The notes under the pieces were generated by a model, which saw nothing but the letters and a program-made list of their open reading frames with translations, was not told where the DNA came from and did no database searches. Shown piece after piece: positions 10,958-22,543 of a stretch of 64,000 bases of DNA. Source of the DNA: Pestalotiopsis fici W106-1 (taxonomy: Eukaryota > Ascomycota > Sordariomycetes > Amphisphaeriales > Sporocadaceae); contig NW_006917094.1 of the NCBI RefSeq assembly GCF_000516985.1, forward strand, positions 1,364,001 through 1,428,000, given 5' to 3'. The stretch's first letter is position 1, and each line of letters begins with the position of its first letter. Position numbers and translations under genes: made by a program.

Positions 10958-12875
10958 ATGACTTCGTCCGTGTTTTACAAGTTCAAGTCTCAGAAGGAGC
11001 CCTCGCGTGTCGAGTTTGATGGAACGGGAATCTCGGTGTTTGAACTCAAGCGCGACATAATCAAATTGAGTGGCCTGGGAGATGGCACCGACTTTGATTT
11101 TGCCATTTACGCCGAGGATGGAACCGAAGGTAAGCAAAGCACAATGTCAGATTCGTGCCAGTACTCTCCTATTAACCAAAACAATAGAATATGAGGACGA
11201 TCTCGCCATCATTCCTCGGTCAACAACCGTCATCGCCAGGCGTCTACCGCCTGTCAAGCCCGGCGCTGGGCGTGCCGCAAGATATGTCTCGGGCAAGATG
11301 CCGCATAGTGCGAAGAATTCTTCCAGACGCGAAGCGACAGCAAAGACTGCCAAGCCCTCTACCCAAGGCCTAGCACAAATGAGCAATGCTCTCACGGAAG
11401 AGGAGAAATTGGCGGCCATGTTCCAGGTCCAGTCGGACCAGTGGACTGCGCAGCAGGAGGAAATGGCGAACCAGGCACCTGTATACAAGCCTGGAGCAAA
11501 GAAACCTGTCAATGTACCAGACCACGAGCCGCCAAAGGGCTATGTTTGCTATCGATGCGGTCAAATAGGACATTGGATACAAGTTTGCCCTACCAACGAC
11601 AATCCAGAATTCGATAACCGTCCTAGAGTCAAGCGGACGACGGGCATTCCTCGCTCTTTCTTGAAGACGGTGGATAAGGCAACGCTTCAGCAAGGGGATG
11701 GCGAGGATGGAGTCAAGCCCCCCGCAGGTGTCATGGTAAATGCAGATGGAGATTATGTCATTGCAGAGCCTGACAAGGCATCGTGGGAACAATTCCAAGC
11801 AAAGTCCAAGACAAGTGCATCGGCACAAAAGGCTGCGTCTGAAGGAGATAGGGAGTTGGAGGAGAAGGGACTGCTTTGCACCCTCGACAAGAAGTTATTC
11901 ATAGATCCAGTGACCACTCCCTGTTGTGAGAAGACGTTCTGCAATGAATGCATCACGAACGCGCTCATTGAAAGTGACTTCGTCTGTCCCGCGTGCCAGA
12001 CGGAGGGAGTCCTCATAGATGATCTTAAGCCGAATGATGAGGCTGCCACTAAGATTCAGGAGCACCTTAAGGAGAAGGAGCAGGCCAGGAAGGAAAGATC
12101 AAAGAGCCCCGTGACCGCGCAGTCTCCGGCTGCTGAGGAGCAAGTCAATGGTGAAACTCTCAAACCCGAGGAAACAGACCCCTCCAAGAACCCCGAGTCA
12201 GAAACGGAGAAGACGACGGACGGCAAAAAGTCACCAACGCCGGAACCCGTTTCCGCCAACTCGCCAACGGCCGTTAAGCCATCGACATCTCCATCCGCAA
12301 CACCTCAACCTGCCACTAACGGCGAAGGTGCCAAGAAACCAGACGAGCTCGTCTCAAAGAAGAGACCTGCCGAAGAGCCACTTGAGAATGAGCCAAAGAT
12401 CCCCAAGGGTCCAAAGGCCATGCGCCAACAGGAAGAGCAACAGCGCCAGCAGCAAAATATGATGGCGCAGATGATGGGAATGGGCAACATGCCCATGAAT
12501 AACATGATGTTTCCCAACTTTCCGAACATGGGTATGCCCAATATGCCAATGGGCATGGGTATGCCAAATATGCCCATGATGCCGATGGGCATGATGAACC
12601 CCATGATGGGTATGGGGGGTTTCAACCAGAACGGTGGATTCCCCAACATGAATGGCGGCTTCAACAACTTCAATGGCGGCGGTATGAACAACATGAATGG
12701 CATGGGCGGCAACAACATGAACCGAGGCGGATTTCAGCAGGGCGGCGGTTTCAACCGAAACAACTTTAACCAGCCCAACGGCGACAATGATGCCTACTTT
12801 CGCCAACCCGTCAATCCCAACCGTCACCAGAACAGGCGCATGAGAAATCGGCCGTCTGATTACAGAGAGCTGTGA
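10958..12875 (+). CDS. mpe1: Mpe1/RBBP6-type polyadenylation factor subunit
   Basis: Exons 10958-11129 and 11188-12875 encode 619 residues; the 58-nt intron joins DGTEEYEDD inside the first domain. The order is DWNN ubiquitin-like domain (residues 1-77, starting SSVFYKFKSQKEPSRVEFDG), CCHC zinc knuckle CYRCGQIGHWIQVC (178-191), a RING/U-box-like segment (288-327; PCCEKTFCNECI and CPAC), an acidic Ser/Pro/Glu-rich region, and a Met/Asn/Gly/Phe low-complexity tail. This is the layout of yeast Mpe1 and animal RBBP6, a nuclear subunit of the cleavage and polyadenylation factor acting in pre-mRNA 3'-end formation. In the RING-like part the first Cys pair reads CTLD, so one usual ligand is absent, as also occurs in Mpe1-type rings. 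The tail after about residue 480 is much richer in Met (repeating GMPNMPM-type units) than most of the family. Confidence 0.95.
12440..12770 (+). repeat. Met/Gly/Asn-rich degenerate coding repeat in mpe1
   Basis: Imperfect repeats of the type ATG-GGC-ATG and CCC-AAC-ATG encode a tail in which Met is the commonest residue between about 12460 and 12620, followed by a Gly/Asn/Phe block to 12770. It is internal to the mpe1 reading frame and does not disturb it. The reverse strand also stays open here and reads as His-, Met- or Pro-rich frames, which are artefacts of the repeat. Confidence 0.7.
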
Positions 12876-13785
12876 TGGATACCAATCGACAGACACTTTA
12901 CGACAACAACTATCTCTAATTTCTCAGTGTGAAACGGACAAAGACTCCTTTCATACCTGCAAAACAATAGCATACTACAGCGACATTTCGATTCCCAAGC
13001 CAAAGGTGTAAAACCCACCACTTCACTTGTTGCAGAAAGCCACCGGCCTGTATATGACGTCCACATCTCCAGGAGGCTTCGATTGTTTCCAGACACATTT
13101 CGTCTGCTTTCCCAAGGCGTTTTTTTCAGGGGGTTCACACAAAGGGGGAGGAAGGCAGATAAATCATGGCAAAGGTGGCAAGACTTTTACGACCACGACC
13201 AAAAAAAAAAGTCCCCACATCATTCGCATCGACATTGGAGTTCATTAGGCGTTTTCACCTCGATGAGGTATTTTTCTGATTTGATAAGGTTTACGAGTTG
13301 CCTCTAATAAAAAGGCGAAAACTTGTGGAGGGGAGGAGAGAAACGGGCTCAGAGACTGGCGATTTGTCTCTTGTACTTAGATGTCTTTTGCACGGGCGAT
13401 AAGTTCTGATGCAAGACGAATAGGAATGAATTCAAGAAATTTGAAATGAACAATGATACAAAGTGCCAAGATGCTTTTGGTGATTCATGCTTAACTTTAT
13501 TGATTTGTTTGTGAGGACATTGTTGGTTTGCTATCTAGATCTCTGCTGAATATGCCTCCCACCAAAAGACAGATGAGTCAGATGCTGTACTCGGAGTACT
13601 TGTACGCCTCGATGCGCAACTTTCTAGTAGAAAAGCAACCCTCGTTTCTCCCCATGTACACCAGCGCCATCGCTTTCTCCGTATCACTTTATGCGTCAAA
13701 TGCAATGATATTTCCCCCTTTTGGGATCCGGACACGGGCTTGCTCTCTCTCTCGTTCCCTTTCCGTCTTTACACATTTATCCAGA
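12876..13785. other. Convergent 3' spacer between mpe1 and get3
   Basis: These 910 bases lie between the stop codons of mpe1 (+) and get3 (-) and should be 3' UTRs and terminators. An A-run at 13201-13210 and A/T-rich stretches near 13280-13520 are plausible 3'-processing regions. No additional gene is supported. Confidence 0.5.
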
Positions 13786-14897
13786 TTACTCGGGCGGCAC
13801 GTAAGGGTGTACGAGCATATCACTAAACTTTTCCAACTTGTCCTTACCACGGACCTCCTCGACCAGCAGGGGCATGCGAACCACGTTGAACTCGTCGTAG
13901 AGCTCCTCGATCTGGTCGAGGTACTTTTTCTGCATCTTGCGGCGGGCGTTGCACTGGTCGCAGCCGGAGCCGGCCTTGGGGAACAGCAGCTGGTTGACCA
14001 CGATGCTGTGGGTATCGATGCCGTAGCTGGCGAGCTCCTGGATCATGCGCTCCGTCTCGTAGAGCGAGAGGAACTCTGCAATGCACACGCAGACAAACGT
14101 CGTCAGGTTCTCGTCCTTGAACTGCGTGTTGACCTCGGAAATGGTCTGGCGCAGACCCTCGAGCTTCTCCATCATCTCGTTGAGGTTCTGGCCGTTGGGC
14201 AGGCTGCCGTTGGCGCCCAGGAAGCCGTTGAGCAGGGGGCCGTACTGCGACGACAGCTGGCTGACCTTGGCCAGGGCCTTTTCGAGCACCGAGGGGAACT
14301 GCAGGAAGCGCAGCGTGTGGCCCGTGGGCGCGGTATCAAAGATGATGGTCTCGTACGACAGGGACTTGACTTGCTTGAGGACTTCGGCAAAGGACATGGC
14401 CTCGTCGATACCGGGAATCTGTGGTGGGGACGGTCTCGTCAGCAAACATGATACTCGAACCAAATTATGCATGGACATAATCCATAACAGCCGTCTATAC
14501 TCACAGCAAAGGCAAGATCCTGCATCATACCACCCATACCACCACCAAGGTCGTTCAGGGCATCATTGCCAGTGTCGGAGCCCTGGCCGGCCATGAGATC
14601 CTGGATGCTGCCGTTGGGGTCAATCTCCATGGCGCTGAGGTTGTCAAAGCCGTCAATGAGGCGGGCCTCCTTGCCAAACTTTTGGTTAAAGGCGTCGGAC
14701 AAGTTGTGCGCGGGGTCGGTCGAGATGAGCAGCACGGAGCGGCGCACCTTGGCCAGCTGAATGGCCAGCGAGCACGAGGTTGTCGTCTTGCCCACGCCGC
14801 CCTTGCCGCCCACAAAGATCCATCGCAGCGTCTTTTGGTCCAGGATCGACTGGAGCGTCGGCTCCAGGCTGTCGGCGTCGAGCACAGCCGTCGACAT
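13786..14897 (-). CDS. get3: ATPase Get3 (tail-anchored protein targeting)
   Basis: Exons 14897-14505 and 14418-13786 encode 341 residues, the usual Get3 length; the 86-nt intron (GTGAGT..CACAG) joins AFA to [10 protein letters not shown]. The deviant Walker A is [10 protein letters not shown] at residues 30-39. Further landmarks are [12 protein letters not shown] (switch I), AMEIDP, the second nucleotide motif [16 protein letters not shown] with its Asp, the Met-rich hydrophobic-groove region ([20 protein letters not shown]), and the zinc-binding CDQC (Cys284, Cys287). Get3 is the cytosolic homodimeric ATPase that receives tail-anchored proteins and hands them to the ER receptor Get1/Get2. 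It belongs to the ArsA/TRC40 family; the paired Cys and the length favour Get3 over an arsenite pump subunit. The promoter lies toward 15 kb, where minus-strand pyrimidine-rich sequence is found. Confidence 0.96.
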
Positions 14898-16458
14898 TGT
14901 TGTGTTAATGTGTGCTTTGTTGGATATAGGGAGAGGAGGGAGGGAGAGAAAGAGACAAAGGTGGCGGTGACGTAGGTAGTCTGTTCCACCGGTAAAGTCT
15001 TTCGTGTCGAGAAGAGGAGGTGGGCACCCGCAGAGATATGTCGTGATACTCTGGGGTAGATGCGGATCGAAGGGGTCAAGTACGTAAGGGAGGAAACCAG
15101 CACAAAAGACAAGAGGCGCAAAAAGATGCCTTGGATCGCAATGGTAGTAGTAACTGGACCCTGCAACAATGGGTGGAATGCGCTAGATGCCTCTAGATAT
15201 AGATAGCGGGTATTGCCCCTCCAAAACCACGGTTATATGCATAAACTTGGTTCTTCCGAGTCAGTTTGCCTGCCCGTGTCCGAATCAACCACTTGCGCCG
15301 CTAGTGTTGTACTTACATACCTGCGAGCCTCCAAATTGCATTCCAAGATTTGTATCAAGTCTCCTGGGGCCGGAACTTCATGGCTCTTTGCAGACATGAG
15401 AGACTACAAACTATGGCAGGAGTTGGATGTTGAACATTCTAGTCGCTTACCTACCCTTTATCTTATTGTGGGACCAACCGTTTGTACCTTGAGCTTGATT
15501 TTGGACATGTAATGCTTTGGTGCAAAATGGGCACCATCTGAGCCGGCCAATGTTCAGAAAACTGGAAGAACAAACTTCTTATTGATTGGTCTTGGCAACG
15601 ACTTTGGTTCTTTTTGCACAATTGAGACACATATGTACAACTTCCATGGCAGTCGGTGTGGCCGCCCTGCAAGATCAAGTGCACGGTTACCACTCATGCA
15701 TGGATGTGCTTTAGCATAGCATCTAGGTATTCATCTTGATGCCAAGACCAGATGTGGTACCGTATGTGGTATTATACGGAGTCTTGTATACTATGTTAAG
15801 CGGCCTCCGAGAAAGGGATCCACAAGTCAAGATCAATCTACCCATACATTATACTCTTGACTTGAAATGCACGATTTCTTTTTTGATACATGGCAATTTT
15901 TGTACTCTTCCGTGGTTGTTTTGGCGCCATTGCATTGATTGGGAACATGACCCAACGACATGGATCTGGTAGGGCAGAGATAGATCTCAGACAAGATTGC
16001 GATGATCACCGATCGTCGATCTGTGCCACATAAACAACGATGCAAAGCCCCAGGTGCAGGTCGAAACCTTGTTTACTATTTTTACACAATTTTAGACATC
16101 ACATTTGAGAAAGCAACAAATCATCAAAAATGCTTTTTGGTTTGGTGTTGATTTTTTATTCATTCATCTATCTGCCGTAGAGGCTAGTGATTGGAGGGTG
16201 CACAGCATCGTCAAACTGGCATTTCCATCATTCCTTTTCTTGAGCTTGGCACAAAACCCAGACGTTTGTGTGATTCCTCGCTATTTGGCTCCCCGGGCCA
16301 AATTCATCCGTGAAAACTGAAAGCATTCCAGCGCTTTTTTTTGGTGAAATTTTTGGTGGTATCATAGAAGAGAAGTCTTGAGTATTTTTTGGGGAAGGGG
16401 CAAAAATGTGCAACGCTTGCTGGGTATGATGACGATGGGGAAGGCACTCGACCAATGT
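14898..16458. other. 1.6-kb spacer between get3 and the RlpA-like gene
   Basis: No gene is supported. It should hold the get3 promoter (left) and the 3' end of the RlpA-like gene (right). Short open frames up to 204 codons are antisense or overlap the get3 5' region and have no family motif. Confidence 0.5.
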
Positions 16459-16869
16459 TTAGTCGGTGAACTCCCAATCGACGACAGTGCGTCCGACACT
16501 GAGGTCAGCGAGGTCCTCAAAGACGGAGGGAGAGACGTCGATGGCATCCTCGGCACATCCCATGCACTTGTCGACGACCTTGGCAGTGGTGGTCTTGCCG
16601 TTGAGGGTGATCTTGATGGTCTTGCCGCACTGGAATAACATGTGTTAGCAATGATTCAGAAAAGAAGAGAAACCACACTGGAAGTTGCTTACAGGATTGG
16701 CGCCGTTGTACTGAAGGTAAGACAGAGCGACAATAGCGTCCGACTCGCTGTTGGTACCGCCGCAAGAACCGAGGCCGGGGGCGTAGTAGGTCATGTCGCC
16801 AGACAGGTTGGCAGCGGCGAGGCCAATGGCAGAGGCCATGGCAAGGGCGACGCTGGTGAAGTGAACCAT
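16459..16869 (-). CDS. Small secreted RlpA-like/expansin-like protein
   Basis: Exons 16869-16693 and 16629-16459 encode 115 residues; the 63-nt intron (GTAAGC..TCCAG) joins NGANP to CGKTIKI. A signal peptide covers about residues 1-20 (MVHFTSVALAMASAIGLAAA). One RlpA-like double-psi beta-barrel follows. It reads GDMTYYAPGLGSCGG, SDAIVALSYLQYN, CGKTIKITLNGKTTTAKVVD, then KCMGCAEDAIDVSP and a closing VVDWEF strand. The Cys pattern (GSCGG, CGK, CMGC) fits two disulfides and D-x-C-x-G-C is the family signature. Such small barrels are expansin-related, barwin-related or cerato-platanin-like wall proteins. Here there is no cellulose-binding module, so no enzymatic activity should be assumed. A candidate TATA element lies about 300 bp upstream. 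It could be an abundant wall protein or host-facing effector; the sequence does not decide. Confidence 0.9.
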
Positions 16870-19800
16870 TTTGATGGATGTGTGAAGGTTGAAGTGTACA
16901 GGTGTTGCTGTGTTTGCTGTTGTTGGCTTGGCTGATCTTTCCTGTGTAGTGGCAGGAGAGAAAGAAGAGAGAGTGTGTGGTGAAGAAGACTCGTCAAGAG
17001 TGCTTGTTGGTTGTTATTGTTTGAGAGAATGAAAGTCTCGAAGAAAGGAAGGCAACACCTGTGATGGGTGGATGGAACAAAAGACTGAAAGGAATGAAGT
17101 CGAATGAATTGTTGTTGTTGTTGTGGAAAAAAAAGATCGAGAGGTTGAGTGGGAGTTTGACAAGTTTATATAGACAAATTTTCGAAACTCGATTGTCAGT
17201 GATTCACGCGTGTAAACGGCGTACGTCTGGGGAAGGCGCACGCCGCCGCTAGCTGTTACTAACAGACTGGCTAGCTAGGCAGGCACATCAGACAGCAAAC
17301 GGGAGTTATTCACTGGTACATTGTCACTCGATATTCCGCTCTTGCTTCTTTGTTCTTCAGATCGAATCCAGACCCCCCACCGAATAGGCCGAGTACCCAG
17401 CCGACTCCAGCAAGGAGGGCGCCGTCGTCAAACTGGTGGCTTACAGCAAGAACCCATAAATCTAGAGTGGTGTGGATGGGAGTTGATTGGTTCGATTCAA
17501 TCCATATTACTACAATCTAGAAAAGAAAAATACTTCAAATTTGACTGGTCGCAAGTGCAATGATGGGGTAATTGTCCGATGGGTACACGGCATTCTCTAG
17601 GTGCGTAGCCAAGACTCGGGTATAGCTGCCCGGGACTCAAGTTAAGTGACAGGCTTGTTGTCAAGACGACTCGCCGCAAGTACATGCGAGATGGCAGCAC
17701 AACTGTAAGTCCAGCTGTGTACCTACTAGCAACTAGTTCGGGGGATCATCTCATCTCTCAAAGTGACGGTGCTTACCCTTCTGCAGGGACAGTCGTGCGA
17801 ACTTGAAAGATGGAGGTGGGGGCAAACACGTTTTCGGCAACGTTTAGACGTCTTTAGGGCTCGCAACGTCAGCCTTCTAGTCAGGGCAAGATTCGGCAAG
17901 TCAGGGGACAGAGTTGGCCGAGTCATAGCAGAGATCCACCCAGGTACGGAATTGTCTCCTCCTATACAGCCTAGACCCTTGTTGCGGTTGCGGGAGACGC
18001 CGCCAGCGCCGCGCTACGAACACGCGGCGAACGGTTGGGCCGTCGTCAGAAAATTTGTTCCTCAGAGGGGCCGAAAGGGCCGGCCGTTGAGGGCGTGCAC
18101 AAGCCCACCCACCGGTCGATCCTCCGTCATAGTGCTAATTGCAACGGCTCGGGCGCGGGTACGTAGCTCGCAAGTTGGAAAAAAGTCTGTCATTAGGCAA
18201 TGTTGATGGATCAACACATCCTGTTCGACAGTGTTTCTGTGCATGGCCAGCGATGATTACAGCGGCAGCCCGTCCGTCCATCATGCATATCCCTCATGCA
18301 TGTCTCTGGATCCAAAGACTTCAAACTACTGCAGGTTCCCTTTCTGCAGGCGTTGATGGCTGTCATGAGTGAAATCTGACTTGCTGACGACGCGGGCCGT
18401 TCAGTTTATTACGATTTCGGGGAAGTACAACAGTTAGACAGGTTTCTTCCGACCATGCTAACAGGTTCCCCTCCTTTCCTTCGCTTTGTCCTTTTCCGCG
18501 ATTTGCCAGCAGTAGGCGCGCGCACAAGCTATCGGACTATTCTACTTCTCCAGAGGTAAGACTTTACGAAACTGGTGGAGCATTGGGCCCGTCTCTCTGT
18601 TTCAAGTGTTGGCATTCTCTTGCTCCAGCCGCTCGGATGTCGCCAGCCAACACATCAGCATCGTGGCAGGACACAGGAAATACAGTCATTGTCATCTTTG
18701 ACCGCAAAGTACCCAATTGTCTCGGAAGCAGGTAAGTACCCAATGATGTACTACTCTTCAGGATAGACTTTCTAAGCTGCAGATGTCGAGCTCTGCTAAA
18801 GGCTTCGAGAAACATCCAGAAGAGGTGCGGAAAATCCCCTTTTGCAAACGGTCATGGTGATGAAATCTCCTGCTCGAAATGTTCGAAATTTTCTTCTAGC
18901 TCAAAGGCGAACAAAGTCAAAAAGGTGTTTCTGTGGTTGGGTGTGTGGTAAGGTGTGGCCAGTCGCTAGACAGAGCCAGTCATTGCCAGTCTACATACAG
19001 AATTGCCTTGGTGAGTGTTTCGACATGTTGCATTAGCAGAGCCGCACAGCCAAAAGAAAGGGAAAAGAGCACATTTCCAAAGTATCGGAACCGGCCCGCT
19101 TTCGTCGCGGCTCGCGGCCGATCTTTTTTGATTCGTGTACTGTGAATTTGTATTAGTCTGTGCGTGGCCACAGCTCAACTACTACATATTACCTATAACA
19201 TGTCAGCGACATCGGCTGCATATCTGATTCGTCGTTGACTAGAATACTATACTTACTTAGAGTGGCAATGCTGTAGGCAGCCGCTGCAAAAAGGATGGTA
19301 GTTGCTTTAGCAGACCTCAAACACTTTGATACTTCGCTCGTCAGCATGCAGTATACTATTAAAAAAAATTGAGATTGCGTCCCATTTTGATTCAAAAGAT
19401 TTTGCGCAAGGAGTGAGAAGGATGTACGTACGTACAAAAGACAGCAAGCAGCATGCAGAATGATCTCGCCAATGGGAAACGAGTTTCCGGGGTATCTGGT
19501 GAACGCCGGTCCTTTTAGCTCTCGAGCTACGGTTTGAGCCCAGCCGGGCCCCGAGCCGCGTTTCGTACTACGTATAGCCGCTGGACCCGGGAATTTCACA
19601 TGAACGACAAAGGGGAGAGTTACAAACAGGGGGGACTTTCGAGTTCTGCGAACAGGGTCTCCGCTCAACGACGGAATGCCGTTGCCAAGCATTATAGTCG
19701 ACGGGAAGCCATCAACTCAACCGGGGTTGAAGAGAGCCCCCGGTCGTCTTCCCCAGTCCCCCGGGACCCAGGGAAACAAATGCCAAGCTTCAATGCACCC

Positions 19801-20708
19801 AGAAATTCCCGCAATCAACGGAATCCATCCCATTAGGTCTTGTTGCAAAGGTGAGAGACGCGTCCCTTGCGACATCTGCTCTTGTGGATCTTGGGAGCAA
19901 AGGTCTGGCCCCAAGATGTGCTGCCACTTGGCCTGGTTTGCAGTAGCTGGCGCCTACTTCTGTGTTCTGGACAAGATACAGGCGGTATCGGCTCCTTCAT
20001 TGGCAGGATCAGCGTCGTCATAGCGGGCTTAACCTAGACGCACCAGGCACCTCGAGAAACGGATCGGCATCTCTGATACAATGTCCACGGATTGGTGGTT
20101 CTCAGGAGACTGTTCACTGGACGATCTTGTGTGAATCGACTGGACCTGGTAGTCATCCTCAGTAGGTGTCCTTAGTGTTAGGTCCCTGGCTTGCGTCGTC
20201 CTTCTTGTACATTTAACATATCTATGATTTGTACTGTGCCATGTTGCTCATGTCAAAACTGTGCCACACCTCTAGCACGATTAAGTAAAATTTTCATTTA
20301 AGCCTCTTAGTAAACTCCGGTTTGATGATTAGAGACGATTGCTGGCGTATCATGACATGACATTATCAAAGCCGACGTATTCTGACATGATAATATGATG
20401 ATGTTACAATAACATCACTTGGTTTGAACATGTTGTATTGGCAGTAATCTAGAATTAACTTCAACATGAGCAATAAATACGTCTCGACCGAGTTTAGATT
20501 GTGATTTACGACGGTGTATATGTATGCCAGAAATACGATGCCAAGAGACTTTATAGCAGATGCGGCAATCATTATCCCATCATCACTACATAATGTTCAC
20601 TACTAATGACCAAGGGCCTCCAGCTGATTCACCAAAATTTCTGGGAATACGCAACAAACCCCGATCATGGATTTGAAATTTGGATTCGAGTTTTCCAAAT
20701 CATGCCCT
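16870..20708. other. 3.8-kb gene-poor region
   Basis: Apart from the RlpA-like promoter at its left end I find no supported gene, RNA or intact repeat. Open frames are short (167 codons at most) and lack introns, motifs and codon bias. Base composition is mixed in the left two thirds and becomes A/T-rich at 20200-20600, where partial repeats of CATGACAT/TGACATGATA-type words occur at 20350-20400. Confidence 0.45.
17165..17172 (-). promoter_or_regulatory. Candidate TATA box of the RlpA-like gene
   Basis: The minus strand reads TATATAAA, about 300 nt upstream of the start codon at 16869. The interval between is rich in TTG/CAA and GA/TC simple repeats (for example 17109-17123), typical of the leader of a strongly expressed secreted-protein gene. 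The distance implies a leader of roughly 270 nt. There is no direct evidence of the start site. Confidence 0.4.
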
Positions 20709-21518
20709 TCAAGACGAGACGTGCTTCAGCATGCCACATCCTAATGCCAGAGCATTTTTACCGCAGCAGTTCCATCGAAAGCCGTCCGGTCTGGTCTCGG
20801 CCAGCTCTCTGTTTAACAACGAAAAATCCATACCCATTAGCTTCTCAGCGCGCTCTGCATCGTGTACCCAACAAGAGGCCAAAGGATACACCTCGAGACG
20901 ACCTTTACCATCTACAAACATGCCGTCATAAATTAGCTCCGTTGTTTCCGATAACCACTACACATGATACCAGGAAAGGGAGCGGAAGGTAGCAGGTGAT
21001 GGCAACCCCAACTTACCATAATGATTATCCAAGAACTTCTTGCAATTCCAAGCATTGTATTCCTCCTCAAAAGCCTCGCCGCATCGAACACAACTTCTGC
21101 TTCGACGCGCAGCGACCTGGCGGAGGACCTCGCGGAGGGAGTCCAGCGCCATTGACTCCCCGTTTGTGACCTCGCCCGGGTCGTCGAGCCTTCCCAGCCA
21201 CTGACAGACAGTGCCGGCCACGTCAGACTCGGTCAGTGCGTCTCCCACCTCCTGGAGCCACAGCAAGGATACTCTGACGTGCCGGAGGAGATGGCCGACG
21301 CCCGTCCGTGGAGGATTTCTGCCTGCGGGTGCGTCGGGGTCGGCCTCGGAAGCTGTGCTAGAGGTTGGTGATCCTTTATCCAAAGACGAGATTACAAAAT
21401 CTAGAAATCTTCCTTGCTCGTCTTGTGGGTCATCTAGATCTTGTCCTACAGAGGCATCTGATGTGTTGCCAGCCGCTGCTGCATCGTCGACATCTTCTAC
21501 TTTCGGTGAAGGTGTCAT
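20709..21518 (-). CDS. Fungal Cys/His zinc-finger-like protein
   Basis: Exons 21518-21017 and 20911-20709 encode 234 residues. The 105-nt intron (donor GTAAGT, branch GCTAAT, acceptor TTTGTAG) is a multiple of three but contains an in-frame TAG, so it must be removed. Residues 1-80 are acidic and Ser/Asp-rich. A helical region follows, then the metal-site-like module CVRCGEAFEEEYN..C, a histidine (DNHYDGKGRLEV), and after about 45 residues WNCCGKNALALGC..KH. This C-x2-C, N, C, H-x-G and W-x-CCG-GC-x-H arrangement recurs in uncharacterised fungal proteins and probably binds zinc. No enzymatic domain is visible and the role is unknown. The other possible acceptor (TGTGTAG ending at 20958) puts exon 2 out of frame and destroys the second half of the module. 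Confidence 0.75.
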
Positions 21519-22153
21519 GATGACAACTTTACAGACCGGTTGTTTGTAAAGTATATTCTCCTGGTACCAGCCTGGCTAAAGGCAAGCACATTTGGGCGAT
21601 AGGAGTCAATACCTTTATATGATATCCATGTCTCATGCGGGCAGATGCTTCTGGCATGGCAAGATCACGAAAACGAAAGATCATGTCAGTCATGAAACAT
21701 GGCTGTCTTTGCCACAAACAGTAAATCAAAGAACAGAAAATCGCAACATGAGAGTCCCGAGTGGCCGTAGCTATCACTTCGACAAAGAATCTGATCAAAA
21801 TGACCATGAGTCTAACACATGCACGAACTTGGTAGCAATTGATTCTCTTTGATGATCTAGATCGCGACCGCCAGACCAATGTTATTTCCAACCAGAGAAA
21901 CATTCAGGAAATCAAGGCATCGTAGACTGCTGGATTCCCATGAGATGACTACTCTGCCTCTGAATGGAGCATATTCTGCAACAAAGATCCAAGAATGCGG
22001 CCCGTTGTCATTGACGTTCTCTTGTGGTATATTTATGTCTCATGTAGTATCGTAGCCGCTTTTCACAGTCGGAAACCATCTACATGCCTGTAGAAATGCC
22101 TGGCCATACCACAACATTCTCTTGCATCCCAATTATCGATCATCTTTCTTCGC
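21519..22153. other. Spacer between the zinc-finger-like and HIUase genes
   Basis: No gene is supported. Both flanking genes are on the minus strand, so this holds the promoter of the zinc-finger-like gene and the 3' UTR of the HIUase gene. Confidence 0.5.
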
Positions 22154-22543
22154 TTAACTTCCCCGGTATGTCGAGTAGCTGTAAGGCGACAGGAGCAGGG
22201 GGACGTGGTAGTGCTGGCCCTTTTGCACCTTGAAAGTGACGACGACCTCGGGGAAAAAGGTGTTGCCCTCGCCAAAGTAGGGCTCCGTGTAGAACCGCAG
22301 CGTCCACGTCGAGGTGTTCTCAACCTCGCCCAGGACCTCTTCGAGCGTGTAGATGGGCACGTCGCCAGCCTCGTGCTCGCTGCTGTAGGGCAGCCACGAC
22401 TTGATGCGGCCGTCGTCGTCCGTCTGCGACTCGAATATCTTGAGGGGCGCGTGGCCGCCCTCCAGCTTCACCCGCACGCCCTTGGCCGGCCGGCCGGCGG
22501 TCGTGTCGAGGATGTGGCAGGTGATGGGATCTTTGGTTGCCAT
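22154..22543 (-). CDS. 5-hydroxyisourate hydrolase (transthyretin-like)
   Basis: A single exon encodes 129 residues, a little longer than bacterial HIUases. It opens PITCHILDTTAGRPAKGVRV with the catalytic His10. It continues with DDDGRIKSW (conserved Arg near residue 46), TLRFYTEPYF, the strand FPEVVVTFKV, HYHVPLLLSPYSYSTYRGS, and ends exactly in the family signature YRGS. The enzyme hydrolyses 5-hydroxyisourate, the uricase product, to OHCU in the path from urate to allantoin. Neither uricase nor OHCU decarboxylase is nearby, so the pathway is unlinked here. I see no clear peroxisomal PTS1 signal; the C-terminus RGS is the active-site tail. Such genes are often under nitrogen control, but I did not find a convincing GATA cluster. 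Codon use is strongly C/G-ending. Confidence 0.94.
   Translation of the reverse strand: MATKDPITCHILDTTAGRPAKGVRVKLEGGHAPLKIFESQTDDDGRIKSWLPYSSEHEAGDVPIYTLEEVLGEVENTSTWTLRFYTEPYFGEGNTFFPEVVVTFKVQKGQHYHVPLLLSPYSYSTYRGS

Noticed and set aside
12354..12896. 180-codon His-rich frame antisense to mpe1 (and Met/Pro-rich frame 12305-12718)
   Set aside because: Both arise from reading the Met/Gly repeat of mpe1 backwards; no start context, introns or homology.
13528..14451. 307-codon open frame on the plus strand
   Set aside because: It lies antisense over get3 exon 2; the length is explained by strong codon bias in get3, and its sequence is Leu/Val/Glu-rich without motifs.
13786..14897. Arsenite-pump ATPase (ArsA) as identity of the P-loop ATPase gene
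   Set aside because: Single ATPase domain, 341 residues and the CxxC pair match Get3 rather than the double-domain ArsA.
17488..17505. GGTTCGATTCAATCC, resembling a tRNA B box
   Set aside because: Spacing of the T loop and stem is wrong and no cloverleaf can be drawn.
20948..21016. Acceptor TGTGTAG at 20958 for the zinc-finger-like gene
   Set aside because: A 59-nt intron changes frame and ends the protein after about ten codons; the 105-nt intron restores the Cys/His module.
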